Shown here: piece after piece, positions 10,682 through 22,676 of the stretch | Layout: each line of letters opens with the position of its first letter | Position numbering within the stretch: the stretch's first letter is position 1 | Origin: Portulaca oleracea | Lineage: Eukaryota > Streptophyta > Magnoliopsida > Caryophyllales > Portulacaceae | Assembly: GCA_029582165.1 (NCBI GenBank) | Contig: CM055873.1 | Location: forward strand, 42,649,295 to 42,713,294 | Length of the DNA stretch: 64,000 nt | Direction of reading: 5' to 3' | Position numbers and translations under genes: made by a program | Notes under the pieces: generated by a model | The model's input: only the letters and a program-made list of their open reading frames with translations | What the model was told of the DNA's origin: nothing | Databases searched by the model: none

Positions 10682-10896
10682 CTCCCTCCGTTCCAAATTA
10701 ATTGACACTTTGATTAAATTTTGACCATTAATTACTTACAAATTACAATGAATTACAATATGAAATTACTTTTATTGTAATTTTTAGTAAAATATCTTTC
10801 TAGTGAAGGTAATTTCATATTGTAACTCATTGTAATTTGTGAGTAATTAACGGTCAAAATTTAGTCAAAATGTCAATTAATATGAGACGGAGGGAG
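10682..10896. mobile_element. Stowaway MITE (Tc1/mariner type)
   Basis: Termini CTCCCTCCGTTCC and GAGACGGAGGGAG with TA on both sides are diagnostic for Stowaway. The 215-bp element is a long imperfect hairpin. The duplicate block at 11332-11586 has the unoccupied TA, which fixes the insertion point exactly. Confidence 0.95.
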
Positions 10897-10989
10897 TATT
10901 ATTTTCTCTAGAAAGTTGCTAATATGGTAATATTTTGGTGGCTTTTGGTCAAGATATCTCTGATTTGTTTATATGAAGGCGGTCTTGGC

Positions 10990-11331
10990 TAGGGGCGGAG
11001 CTAGAAATTATTGATAGATGGGGCCATTGATTTGATTAATAAAATCTAATATCTATTATTTTTTTGGGTCACATAATTAAAAGAGTGAATTATTAATTAA
11101 AAAATTTAAAAGAGACTTATATGAATTACAATATTTTTTCTATATTTGATTTTTTTGATATATAATAGAGAAATAATGACTAAAAAAACTTCAAAAACAT
11201 TGAAAAGCCGTGTTACAATAAAGATGCTTAGGGATGGGGGAAGACAAAATCTTGAAGTAAAAAGGCTAATCAAATTGTTAGTACGAGGAATTGAACCCAT
11301 CACCACTAGAATTCAACATACCCATTTCCAT
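10990..11331. other. Sequence between the duplicate blocks
   Basis: It holds an AGGGGCGGAGCTAG-like start and AT-rich sequence, possibly the remnant of a repeat. No gene recognised. Confidence 0.3.
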
Positions 11332-11586
11332 AAGGAAATTTTTACATAATTACCTCCCCTTCGTTTACTTTTTGATATTAAAATTTTCACTTTTTATTTC
11401 CAAATTATTATTATTGTTATTATTATTATTATTATTATTATAATAATAATAATAATTATTATTATTATTATTATTACCAAGGTTTTTGACATGTATTATT
11501 TTTTCTAGAAAGGTGCAAATATGGTAATATTTTGGTGGTTTTTGGTCAAGATATCTCTGATTTGTTTATATGAAGGCGGTCGTGGC
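11332..11586. repeat. Local duplication, copy 2 (empty Stowaway site)
   Basis: Second copy of the 10548-10989 block. At GACATGTATTATT it has the single TA target where copy 1 carries the Stowaway. Confidence 0.9.
11404..11476. repeat. (ATT)n/(AAT)n microsatellite with internal palindrome
   Basis: ATT units switch to AAT units and back, forming an inverted microsatellite inside duplicate copy 2. Confidence 0.9.
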
Positions 11587-12237
11587 GCATATGCCTAGCT
11601 AGGTCGGCACATTTCCCAAAAACACGGGTCCAACGTGGGCCATGCGAAACCCTTACCATGCGGGTCAGCATGGTTGGGTTTTACCCGAATCCGTGATTCA
11701 CCATTTATAGGGAAGTTTGTTGGGCCTTGAGAAGTAGGCTAGAATACAGAAAATACAACATGTTGGTCTACATGTAGTGTCTATTGAGCAATCTAACTTT
11801 AAATGACCACAACTTTCTGACCCGTCCTTGTTTGACTTGATTTAAGTCTTGTTGGAAAGCTTATAATGAGTACATTTAGTTCCCAAAATGAGGATAGCAA
11901 AGAAGGTCGCTAGAAATTTGGCAATCTAGAGAAAGTGCTCAGGTGCATGAGAATCACACCAAATGGTGGCTTTTTGGAGTTTTGAAGGTGGAGAAGAGAT
12001 CACTATAATTTGAAATGAGTTGATGTGAAAGACTTTTTGTCAAGGAACTTTATTTGAGTTTTTTTTTTTTAGGTTTTTTCATCATTTATACAATTTAAGA
12101 ATACTTGGCATTTGGTCCTAAATTAAAAAAATGAAGATAAACTAAAATGCTTAAAATAAATTGTATAATTACAAAGTGGAACTAAATGATAAAATTTAAT
12201 TAACATCCACAAAGTGTGATTCATTGTGCCACAAGAG
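11587..12237. other. Spacer without recognised features
   Basis: Moderately AT-rich sequence with no convincing reading frame; possibly old repeat remnants. Confidence 0.3.
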
Positions 12238-12242
12238 GTTGA

Positions 12243-13196
12243 TGTTAGAACCCCTCGAGGACCTTGTTAAACCCAGGCGCTAGGACCTTGGCGCCTAGAA
12301 CCGTTTTGAGTGAAAGTCAAAATTCAAATATAATTTGTATATAACCTAGATATTTTAGAATGATACTTTCCTAATTTATTTGGCAGATTTGTGACCTTCC
12401 TCCATGATATCTAAATCAATATCTAAAACCAATATTATATTTACTAGTCTCTCTTGGAAGGTATCCAATTATTTAAGGAAGACTTGATTATATACTGTGA
12501 TTCCGACAAATATCACGTGGGCCTTTGTTTCCAGCAAGAAATCAATGAAAAACCATTTTAGTGAAGATCTCCAACGACTTCTTACCAATTGAAGCTAGGT
12601 TCCTTCCAAATTTCAACATTCACCTCACCTCTTTGGTATAAGAAGAGGACGAAGATAGAGAAGAAAACTGAGAGAAACACTCCACTCTACAAGAGAGACA
12701 TTGTAATTTCACATCCTTTAGTCTTTTGTATCATGAGGTCCTTGGTCTAAAAGTATACTTTTGTAATGGGACTTGGGTAGCTAAGTATTGTTAATGCTTA
12801 GTGAGTTGTAGATCAAGGGTGTTGCCTTGATTGAGTTGTAGAACAAGGGGGACGTGCCTTCTTGATTGAATTTTTTGTATGCTTGCCTTGGAGGTAGTCA
12901 AGGGAGCTGAGATTGAGGACGTACGTAGTTGTACTTCTTAAGTGAACAAGAAGTGAAGTGGTTCGAGATCCTAAGTAAAGAGAAGCTTAGGTCCGGTGAC
13001 TTATCCCTATTTGGAAGGGTGAACATCGACTTAATTTCCATATATTATTTTTTATTTTCGTCATTTATATACGTGTTTATACCTTATCCTTGGCTATGCC
13101 AAGGACCTTGACTGATTTGTGTGTTAAGTTTTGTAGCCTTGACTTAATTTTAGCTAACCACCTCAATCAACCTCTTTCGAGGCCAGGGTTCTTTCA
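12243..13196 (+). mobile_element. Solo LTR (954 bp) with 5-bp target duplication
   Basis: Starts TGTTAGAACCC and ends GGGTTCTTTCA, inverted terminal motifs, and is flanked on both sides by GTTGA (12238-12242 and 13197-13201). The interior has features of a promoter and leader of a copia LTR: a GGTATAAGAAGAGG stretch, then a TTGTAATTTCAC region. No internal retrotransposon sequence adjoins it, so it is a solo LTR left by LTR-LTR recombination. Copia (SIRE-like) assignment is an inference. Confidence 0.88.
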
Positions 13197-13201
13197 GTTG
13201 A

Positions 13202-13652
13202 TATGAAATATCTGTGTTTCCGAGTGAGTTGTGTGAGATGAATCAACCATGAATGTTGAGGCCCCGAGTTGTAACTTTACAGAGATTGTAGGAGATCTAG
13301 GAATCCCTGATAAACATTGTTATATTATGATAGTGCATCATTTGTAGGTTTTCCCCAGTTTAAGTTTTCCATGTTAAAACTATGTGTCATTCTTTATTGT
13401 TATTATTGTCTTTATTATTGTTTGTGTTGTTAACAACGTCTTCAAATCCTAACAGTTCATGCATCCTTTCGCGGTAAACTGATAATGATAAAAAAAGACA
13501 ATTCCTCTGTAACATACCCTCCTAAAAAGACATTCTTTCTATTGAAATTAGTGGCCAAAAGTAAGAAAATATAGTTCAATCTCTGGATCTAGCTTTGAAT
13601 TAAATTTGGGATTAGAGAGAAACATGAATAATATAACAGTGTTGTTGGATTT
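13202..13652. other. Spacer downstream of MLO-B
   Basis: Probably 3' flank and 3' UTR of MLO-B. No clear signal apart from AT-rich stretches that could serve as polyadenylation elements. Confidence 0.35.
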
Positions 13653-16600
13653 TCATTTGATAACATCTTGTGACGTGAGAAGCTGTTCCAGTTGAACAAT
13701 CTCCGGTAGACCTGAATCTTGATCACGCTCAGGAATATTGGTCGTCGGATTCTCAACAATGGCCATCGAAATTGCTTCTTTTGGAGCAACATGTTGCTGG
13801 GAGTTGCTATGAGCTTGAGTACCTGAACCGTTGGCATTGGCAAAGAGTCTCTTAGCTATAGTGGTTTTTCTCTTTGCTTTATGTGCCCACTCCATTAGTC
13901 CCTCTTGTATGTGGTCTTCAAATATTGCCTTGTTGAAGGATGTTCCCATCTGCACAATATTTGTTCATATATCATGCAACAAATTCCAACCTACTAACCA
14001 CCGTACTTTAATTAAGACTGCATATACTCAATGCCAACTTAGATTAACAAACAACTTCGATTGAATTATTTCGGTATAAGTAATTTATTTCTAAGATTGT
14101 TATGCTTCATTGTAATCCATTTAGAACAGGACTATCCTTATTTCAGAATTAAGCTACTATCCCTAGCTATAAGGAGGAACAAAGCAAATACACGTTAAGT
14201 AGGGCATGCCTTTTGGATTATCATGAAAATTGTGTTAGATGATACTAAGTTGTACGTACTAAATTCAAACAGTTAAATGTCATTGATAAGTAATTAAGAT
14301 ACATTCAAAAATTAGACACAATTGGCACCGTTCTTTTATGGGGTTAATTTGCGGTGTGGTAAGTTGTGGTTCGGTAAGTTGCGGTAGATTGAGGTAACTT
14401 GCAGTGGAAAAAGTAAAAAGGTAATGAAAATTTGTGGTGAGTTGCGGTAATTTGCGTTGCGATTAATTGCGTTAACGCACAAAAGAACAGTGCGCGCCAT
14501 AGCAGCAAAACTAGAATGAATTAAAATTGATGAATATTACCTGAGTAACAATTGCATAAAGTGGCAATGTACTGTAGCTACATAGGAGTTGAACAAATAC
14601 CCTGCATTTCCGTGAACATTGTCATGATCATTTTCGTGCACAAGGATCCCATCATAGTTAACATCTTAAAGTTGAAGGATGCTTACGCTACGGCGATTCT
14701 TGGGATGGTGTACCCAATTGAGCCCATTATACAGGAATTAAAACCATATTGATACTGCAATGAACCCACACAAAAAAGAAATAATGTAAGTGGCACAAAG
14801 AAATCAATGCTTCAAAATCCATATTTAATATTCCAAAAGTCCCTTGGTGTAAAATTTCAGCCGTCGTGGGACAAGATTCAACAATACGATCTTAATCGCT
14901 TCCGCATTAAGGTATTTCAATTCCACTCTCTATATAGACAATTTTGTTTGGAATTTGTAGAGCGTAAGTTATAGAATTGAGGGAGAATGTTATGTAAATT
15001 AACATTAAGTGGTATATATACTAACCCAAATCCAGAAGAAAAAAGCCATTTCAAAGGAGTTTTGGAAGAGGATGATGTGAATGAGGAAGAGAAGAATGCG
15101 AGGCCTGTGGAGCCAGAAGTGCTTATCAGATGGCTGTATTTCAACGTCCCCTATTATTACTGCCTGCCTTTCCACCACCTCCCTCGCCATTTGTATTATT
15201 ACGTGCTCTAGTTTCGTACCCACCGCCAGTAATAGCTGCAATACACATATGACATGCCAAATCATACAAAGTCGAGTTAGCTTCTATGTCCAAGTGTATG
15301 TTTGATCAATTATTCTCACATGGTATCAGATGCCATATTTAGAAATTAATCGCGATAACTTACTATGAGGGGAATGAAGGCGAGATAGAAATAGACATGA
15401 TAACCTGTACAATATTTGATGTACGTAATCAGATTGCATGATAAACAACTATGATCTAATTAATTAGTATTTCAAGATGCTTACCGTTGACATTTACAAA
15501 CAAGTAGACCACCACGAATAACCAAAGAAACCAACTGCAAACATTCAAAATAAAGAGTATATTATATTAGGGCAAGAACAAATTATGTTATTAAGCATGA
15601 TGTTTGATCTATAACAGTGGTATCAGAGCCGACTCGATCGGAGTGGTGGCCCATGGATTGGGTGGCCTGGGAAGAGCCCAGCCATGACTCAACGTGGCCG
15701 TGACCAACGAGGACGTTGGCCTTAAGGAGAGTCGATTGTTACGGGTCTTATGTCATTGTAAGGTATGAGACTTGTCCCACATCAGTAGAATCGGATATCG
15801 GTGTGAGGTTTATAGATCAAATGGGCTCTCTCTCCTATCAGACTAGTCTTTTGGGATGAGCTCTCATGTTTGATTTATAAGAAAATATTACCTTATCCCA
15901 ACAACTCTTTTAAAGTCAGATTCAAAAGCGCGGACCATATATCTATGAAAATTGAAGTTATGGTTCCTCTTGAGGTGCATCTGCCAAGGATAATTAAGAA
16001 ATTGAGTTATAAATGTCATAAAAAAGAAGAGGAAAAAGGCTAATTTGTTTGAATAATTACCATAATGAAACCAAATCGCATGGTGATATAGTCTGCCTTG
16101 GTAACTGATCCATAAAATTGCTTGAAAAATGCAAGCTGAATATATACACAGGAGACCCATAAACCAGCAAAAAGTATTACAGTCGGTAAAGAAGTTGCAC
16201 ATGAATCAGATTAATGTTGTACAAGGGCAACAGAGAAAAGTGCAATATACATGAATGTTGAGTCATGACTCATGATAAATTATAAAGACTAACCAGCCAA
16301 CCAACCGAATGGCAGTAAACTGCACGATATCGATCCTTTATAAATTCGTGTTGTTCAACAAGTGTAAACAGATTGTTTTTTGTATCTGCAATTTACAATA
16401 TAATTCATTATTATAATTGTCAAAACTGATACATGCACGTAGGTAAATTTAATTTGCTTATGTTGATTGTCAAAGATAAATAAATAAAACAAAAACAATT
16501 CATATGTTAAATTTCTAGGACAAGAGGATGTATACCTTATAATTATCTAGCAAGTTATTCTGATCTAAACTTTAGTACATTATCTAGCATCAAATTTATT

Positions 16601-17450
16601 TGACAAATTTTGACGAGGTATTTACAGAAATCTAAAAAATGTATTACCATCCTCAGGATCATGCTCCTTTTTTTGGGTTGCTTCCTCCCATTGTTGCCAC
16701 TGGCTTATCTACGACACATACACACCTCACTCAACGTTAACGATTAAGAGTTATATCTTAGAGAAGTTAGAGATTAGCAATGTTATTAGCAGAAAATATG
16801 TCGATCAGAGTAATGAAAAATTAGTATACCGATCTTAATTAGAATTCATTCTTTTCAACTGATTATAAATAATTTTGATCAACAGTTAGCAATGATCAAT
16901 AATTATTAACTCATATTTTTAATATTGATAGCATCAATCATAAGACTTATATATAATAACGATAACTTGTTTGTGATGACACATAAAAAGAAACACGCCT
17001 TTATCAGCCAAATTGCTTTAACTTCTATTTAGAAGTTATTTTATTCTCTAATTATATTCTCTTAAGAATGTTAGGGTATACTCACCTTTATGCCACCAAA
17101 AAGAACAGTCAAGGCACACATAATCACATGAACAACAGCTAACACAAATATGAATATATGCAGATGATGCAATGCTGTCACAGATACCACTGGAACCTTT
17201 CCCTGCATCGACACGTTGAAACAAAAAATTAGTGGCTAGAAATTAATACAAGTAATCTGAGAATATATATATACATATATATATATTAGTCCAATTCATC
17301 GAGACCTTATTTTAGAGGATACTAACCCAGTAAATTTTACAAAAGACGGGGACTAAAAATGCCAATGCGCAAAAAATGGCTCACACCCACCATAACAATC
17401 CTCAATCAGTAGGAAAAAAATGCTCCTCTCAGACTTTGACAAGGGTTGAC

Positions 17451-17485
<35 letters not shown>

Positions 17486-18877
17486 GTGCTCTAGGGTGAA
17501 ATGTAAAATTTCATGAGTTGCAATTATTTTTTTGGTAAACCTGGGGACTATAATGTCAAAGGAAGATCCAAATTATGGATATCAACTTTGCATAAAGGTA
17601 ATTTCTAATTATTACTCCTGTCCTTTTTTTTCTTTCTTCTTTTCATTTTTTAAAATGGAAATTCTCTTTTCACTAGCTTTTAGGTTACAGAGTAATCATA
17701 AAATATTAATGACCGTACTTTTCTTCTTATTTTTTTTAATACTATATTGTTATTATGCTTCTTTTTAAATTTATCTATAAACTAATTTTGTCTGCTTTTC
17801 TCTCAAAAAAAAATTGTCTGCTTTTAATAAAAAAGTTTCTTTTCTATAAATGGTGACAATATCATTTATCAAAAATTTTCATTTGGGTTTTTTTCAATAA
17901 TTTAAAACGTAAATTTCATTACATTTTGAGCTTGCTGTACCTACTTAACTTAATCTCTAAGATTAACATATCTCTTTTTAAACTCATCCATGATTAAAGC
18001 TAAAGTCAGGTTCTTCAGGTAAAGAAGAATCACAATTAAATACCAAAATAAATCTTCGTTGATAATTAATGCTTTCCAATGGCACTATCTTGTATATTTA
18101 ATTAGAATTGTCTAGTAATAACTCGAGTGTTAATTAGAATTGTCTAGAAAATAATTCCCTTTAAAGAGTTGATTATTTGAAAGTTTGAATGTAGGGGAAA
18201 AAGGACATGAAGATGACCTTTTCACAGGAGGAGGTTTGAGCTTCTTCCTCAGCAAGAAGATGGCGGCCAGTAGTACGGAGTTGTGGGATGGTCATTGCAT
18301 GGCTGACTGAATTACCATTTTGACCCTGATTATTCTTCTCACAAGGGAGCCATTTATTTGCCAACTCCTCTGACACACAAATCCCACCAATTCTGCTTTG
18401 GAAAACCGTCAACAGCAAAGATATGAATCCCATTATCATCAACTCTGCATCCATTTACAATTACACCCCTCATCATTTATTAGTTCAACGTTATTGCAAT
18501 GGTAAGTATTTGAACGCATATGATAATCATGTCTTATCATAAATATTTATATATCTAGGGTTGGCAATGGGTAGGATCTGGGAAGGATCCACCTAGATCC
18601 ATATCCTTACCCATATTTTTAACTGGATCCATATCCTTACTCATATCCTTTGAGTTCTTTTTGAAATGACCCATATCTTTGCCTATATTTTTTACTGAAC
18701 CCATATCCTTACCCATTTACCCATATCCTTTACCGACACTTAAATTGAACTTTTACTGCATATTATTAATTAACAAACTTGCAAAAACTAGGATGCGATG
18801 CCAGTGGCTCGGATATTAACAAAAACTAGGATTTCCAATATTTTAAAGTGTTAAATTCATTTTACTTATTAATTTAT

Positions 18878-18923
<46 letters not shown>

Positions 18924-20948
18924 CGGATTTGGGTGAGGATCTGGGTCCTGCCCTTGGACCCAGAACCATATCCATTTTTTGGCCATTGAAGCCATATCCT
19001 CTAAGTCTAAAATTTGTGGACTCATATTTTTAAAAATGGATATGGGTTTGCGGATCTGAGCAGGGTCGAAGACCCATTGCCATCTCTATATATATCATTA
19101 GTATTAGACACATCAACATTAATCAACATTGGTCGACATTTATCATATTTTAACCTTTAATTTTAGCGCAGAAAACATTAACTAGTATCATTCTGATAAA
19201 TAAATACTAGAAAAGTTTGCAAGGTAATTTGCATTCTACTACCTTGCAATTTTGACATTTTTTTTTGGTCCCAAACGTTTTGTAATTTATATTTACCTGC
19301 CCTATGATTTCAAAAAAAGACATTTATCATTTCCGAATAGGGTATGGCAAAACTGTTCCAATTGTATAAGCTAAGGTAATCAAGCCACTTCATTCATTTT
19401 CAATAATATATTTTGTTCATGTATTATAGTAAAACATAATGTTAAATGCTGATTTTTAACAACGGTATATTTTGTTCATGTATTTTAGTAAAACATAATG
19501 TTGAACAGTAAACTCGAATAATAACCATAGGACAAATTAATGGGCATCATATATTTTAATTCCTTGATATATGTATTAATTAAAAATAATTTTCCAAAAA
19601 AGAATTTTTGCTTTTACAATTGGACGAGGAACATGTATAAAGGGGCTAGTAACTAGTGCAATTATTTCCTTGGAACCTTATTAATGTAGTAAAAATCATA
19701 GATATACCTTCTTTAATTTTCTCCAAGGCTTGATAGAGAGGCTTCTTATCCGTCTTCTTCAAGTACTGAAATCCAAACAATAAATTTAAAGGGAAGAAAA
19801 TTACTTTTTTTTTTTTTAAAAAAAAGTATATTAGTCAAAGTCAATAAACTAAAAAATTTACCCCATTGAATACATTTAAAATGTAAATGCTCTCTCCGTC
19901 CCATATTAATTAACACTTTAACTAACTCAGATATTTTACATTATTTATTAGTGAGAGAAAAGTCAAATACAATTGATGTTTAGTAGTTATTATAGTTATA
20001 TATTGCTATGTGTGAAAAATCCAATTCCGTCAATTAATTTGGGATGGAGGGAGTAATAAATTAAAAAATGATACAAGTCTTGGGATAAGACTTCTCTTAA
20101 GTGTCTTGTCTTATTATTAAAATTATATTAAGTTGAGATGAAATGATATAATTGAATTTTATAACTATAATCTTATTACACATAAACTACATAAAGTTAT
20201 ACTTTTATAAATTATTTTTATATTTGCAAAAAATGTTTAAAATAAGTCTAACAAACAAGATTAATTCGATCAAGGTATAACTCGTGCTCATTGACATAAC
20301 CAAAGCTTCTTATAATTGATAATTAATACTTATCTGTAAAAAAATCATTAAAGATACTAATTTGAGAAAGGGTAAGATACTAATGACATATAATAGTAGG
20401 GTGGGGATATGTATCCCTGCCCTGCAAAGGGATTAGCAACATGTAGTACCCATAGTGATAAGATAAATTTGGATTAACATGTATTACTCCTGATGAATAA
20501 GTTTAGTAAACAACCCTTCTTATCATAGGTGGACCTGGGGCTTCCTCGACGGTGGCCACGACCACCGTTAACCCAAAAAAATTAAGTATAATTTGGAATC
20601 AAAAATTATGGATTTTATGTTTATTATATAAAATAATAGTGTATTGGACACTCCTAATTAGAAGGTCAAGATCCGCCATTGCTTCTTATGGCCGTTATAC
20701 CTGACTAAACCAAACATGTTCTAAATTGTGGCATTTTATTAACCCTAGACAGCCTAACTTATTAACCGCCTGGTTCATATATCTTACAAAACACTATAAA
20801 AATGCAATATATACACACATACCTTGCCAATATAATGTATTGCTCTTTCAACAGCCAAAGAGATGGCAACGATTATGGCACATACTATCGCAACCACCCA
20901 TGTTGGTGTGTACTCTAACGTCGTTCCTCCTTCCTCTCCCCCTGACAT
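13653..20948 (-). CDS. MLO-like gene B, 13 exons, probably defective at exon 10
   Basis: Exons (minus strand): 20948-20823, 19765-19708, 18444-18218, 17202-17086, 16708-16648, 16385-16294, 16135-16061, 15980-15892, 15534-15485, 15235-15026, 14754-14687, 14601-14541, 13949-13653. All borders are GT/AG. The product starts [17 protein letters not shown] and shows in order MLO helix 1, [131 protein letters not shown] and a C-terminal [11 protein letters not shown] resembling the calmodulin-binding site. About 510 codons are recovered. Exon 9 ends in phase 1, but the only acceptor before exon 10 gives phase 0, and about 14 conserved residues (usual GWH...F region) are missing. Confidence 0.9.
14334..14498. 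mobile_element. Tourist-like MITE, GTTCTTTT family, copy 2 (MLO-B intron 12)
   Basis: Left end GGCACCGTTCTTTTATG and right end CACAAAAGAACAGTGC are inverted copies; the interior is rich in TTGCGGT units. It lies between exons 13 and 12 of MLO-B. The flanking duplication is not clear. Confidence 0.75.
15236..15484 (-). other. MLO-B intron 9 and damaged start of exon 10
   Basis: The reading frame of exon 10 extends a short way upstream (IWHVICVLQ) but has no AG acceptor in the phase required by exon 9. The only good acceptor, TTGCAG at 15241-15236, gives the wrong phase. An in-frame stop lies further upstream. Confidence 0.6.
15595..15882 (+). mobile_element. TRIM-like LTR element, truncated, in MLO-B intron 8
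   Basis: A primer binding site TGGTATCAGAGCC sits at 15618-15630, preceded by the tail of an LTR (TGTTTGATCTATAACA). A 3' LTR starting TGTTACGGGTC (15737) ends with the matching TGTTTGATTTATAA. The internal part is only about 110 bases and codes for nothing, as in TRIM elements. Its right end is about ten bases from the splice donor of MLO-B exon 8. Confidence 0.7.
17458..17482. repeat. (TA)n microsatellite in MLO-B intron 3
   Basis: AT dinucleotide run of roughly 25 bases. Confidence 0.85.
18556..19088. mobile_element. Non-autonomous hAT element in MLO-B intron 2
   Basis: Starts TAGGGTTGGCAATGGGT and ends ACCCATTGCCATCTCTA, with a perfect 8-bp duplication TATATATC (18548-18555 and 19089-19096). 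The 533-bp interior is rich in ATATCCTTACCCAT units and has an internal TA microsatellite (about 18881-18916). The termini resemble those of the larger hAT element at 27042-28619. Confidence 0.9.
19890..20053. mobile_element. Stowaway MITE in MLO-B intron 1
   Basis: Termini CTCTCTCCGTCCC and GGGATGGAGGGAG, followed by TA at the right. The left TA is not intact, so this copy is older than the one at 10682. Confidence 0.85.
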
Positions 20949-21400
20949 CTCTACCTCTCTCTAGTTACTTCCTGCATAAGGGATCAAATTTGAGGGAGGG
21001 AATAATCAAAGTATATATAGATGGAGCAAGTTGTCATGGTTGAAATTAACTAAACGTGTGATAATGTGGACAATAATAGAATAATATCATGGTGTTTAAC
21101 ATGCATTATTTTTTCAGTGTATAAAGTTAATTGGAATAACATCTTTAGTTTCATGGATCTTCTTTAATTCCTATTTTTAGTTTAATTTATTACACTAGCT
21201 GCTTTAACTCTTTTTCTTTTCCCTCCCTGCTTTTTCTGTTGTCAAACCATCTGATTAGCTTTATTAGTGGAAAGAACCCAGGAAGATCATAATTAAGATT
21301 AGTTCGCTTATTATATGAACCAATAACGATTGTAGTAGGGCTTTCTTTCTATGATGCATGTTGACTGATGCAATAAGTATGATTTCTCGAAATTTTGAAT
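20949..21400. other. MLO-B upstream region
   Basis: Likely promoter and 5' UTR of MLO-B, with TATATATAGA near 21012-21021 about 65 bases upstream of the ATG. No other feature recognised. Confidence 0.45.
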
Positions 21401-21409
21401 TTTTCTTAA

Positions 21410-21812
21410 GGATTATTGAACGCCAATAATATCAACTTTGGGGTTATTGGAGACTAATAATATAAATTATTTTCTTGTATATTAGTAGTACCAACTATCG
21501 ACCTGTTTCTTCCAATAGTACACGACCGAGTTGTTATAGTTTTAACTCATCAGAAAGATGACGTGACTCTATGATGTGTGACGTGGAAGGCGGAAGTTGG
21601 ATAGAAAATGTTGGCGTGGGCATTAACATGTCTTCCATGTCACATATTATGGAGTCACATCATCTTTTCGGTGAGTTAAAACCATAACAATTCGACAGTG
21701 TACTGTTAGAGGAAAATATGTCAATAGTTTGTACTGCTAGTGTCCAAGAAAATAATTTGTATTATTAATATTCAATACCCCCAAAGTTGGTATTATTGAT
21801 GTCAAAAAACCC
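21410..21812. mobile_element. MULE-type MITE with 9-bp target duplication
   Basis: Perfect duplication TTTTCTTAA (21401-21409 and 21813-21821). Inverted repeats of about 165 bases start GGATTATTGA and contain AATATCAACTTTGGGG; the right end reads as their inverted copy. The short centre contains no frame. A 9-bp duplication and long inverted repeats indicate a Mutator-like family. Confidence 0.9.
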
Positions 21813-22159
21813 TTTTCTTAATGTTATCCTCAGTTGACGATTTTAATTATTTTTTTGCTAATGACATGATTTTGATTAGATAGACGAGTTTTGCTTTCAG
21901 CAAAAAAGCAGTCATTTGTTTATGTTCGTAGGAAGGATGTGTTTGGTGGGTGTTAGAATCGATATAATTTCTAAGATTTAGTCCCCGAAAAAATGTGTTT
22001 AGATACCGGATGTCTGGAGTAGGGTATACAATTATGATTTAATAAACGAAAATAGCACAACAATCTTGCTTACCAGTTGTATTACTAACCTAGTTTAGTT
22101 CTTTGCGAAATGCTCTTGAAATCTAGTCACCCACCAAACAACTTGCTTGATACATTGTG

Positions 22160-22654
22160 GGGCTAGTCAGCGATCATTGAAATAGTTATTGGTAATGTTT
22201 GCGGCTCAGAAGGGGTTGAGGCATAACAGATGGTATCAGAGTTGGCCCGCGAGCGTGTGCTGTTCCAGTGGACGAGAGATCCATGGATAGTCAACTAACG
22301 GGGCAAAGATTATGGAGTAGATTGAGGCACAACGAGCAGATTGTGCGCTTAAGTGGGGGTTATTGTAATACCCCGGATATGTGGTTAAAGTGTGGGTTAA
22401 AGATATTGAAACGACTACTTATATCACCAAGGTTCATTTTCTTTTAAAGTAGTTTATCAGTTGGGAACTTTTCAGTTAAGCGTGCTTAGCTGGGAGTAGT
22501 TTCAGGATGGGTGACCTCTTGGGAAGTTTTCCCAATTAGCGTGTAAGTGAGGAAGAATCACACTGGAAGACTCGTGATGATTTCTGGGGCCAGTCAGCGA
22601 TCCCTGAAACAGTTATCAATAATGTCCTCAACCAGGAGGGGTCGGAGCGTTACA
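22160..22654 (+). mobile_element. Cassandra TRIM, truncated at its 5' side
   Basis: A partial 5' LTR ends before the primer site TGGTATCAGAG (about 22231-22241), followed by a short non-coding centre, a purine tract (AAGTGGGGG) and a full 3' LTR. Cassandra elements are recognised by 5S rRNA-like sequence inside the LTR. Confidence 0.88.
22364..22654 (+). repeat. 3' LTR of truncated Cassandra with 5S-like block
   Basis: Begins TGTAATACCCC and ends GCGTTACA. It includes GTTAAGCGTGCTTAGCTGGG and GGATGGGTGACCTC, which match the internal control region of plant 5S rRNA. It is an LTR, not a 5S gene. Confidence 0.88.
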
Positions 22655-22676
22655 TAATCTTACCTCACTACAGGTA

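Larger units (their letters stand above)
10548..10989. repeat. Local duplication, copy 1 (contains Stowaway)
   Basis: This block (GGAAATTTTTACATAATTAC through an ATT repeat to TATATGAAGGCGGTC) is repeated at 11332-11586. The copies are nearly identical apart from microsatellite length, a few substitutions and a 215-bp Stowaway present only here. Confidence 0.9.

Noticed and set aside
22364..22654. 5S rRNA gene
   Set aside because: Only a 5S-like block inside a Cassandra LTR; flanked by LTR ends and a purine tract, and diverged from a functional 5S sequence.
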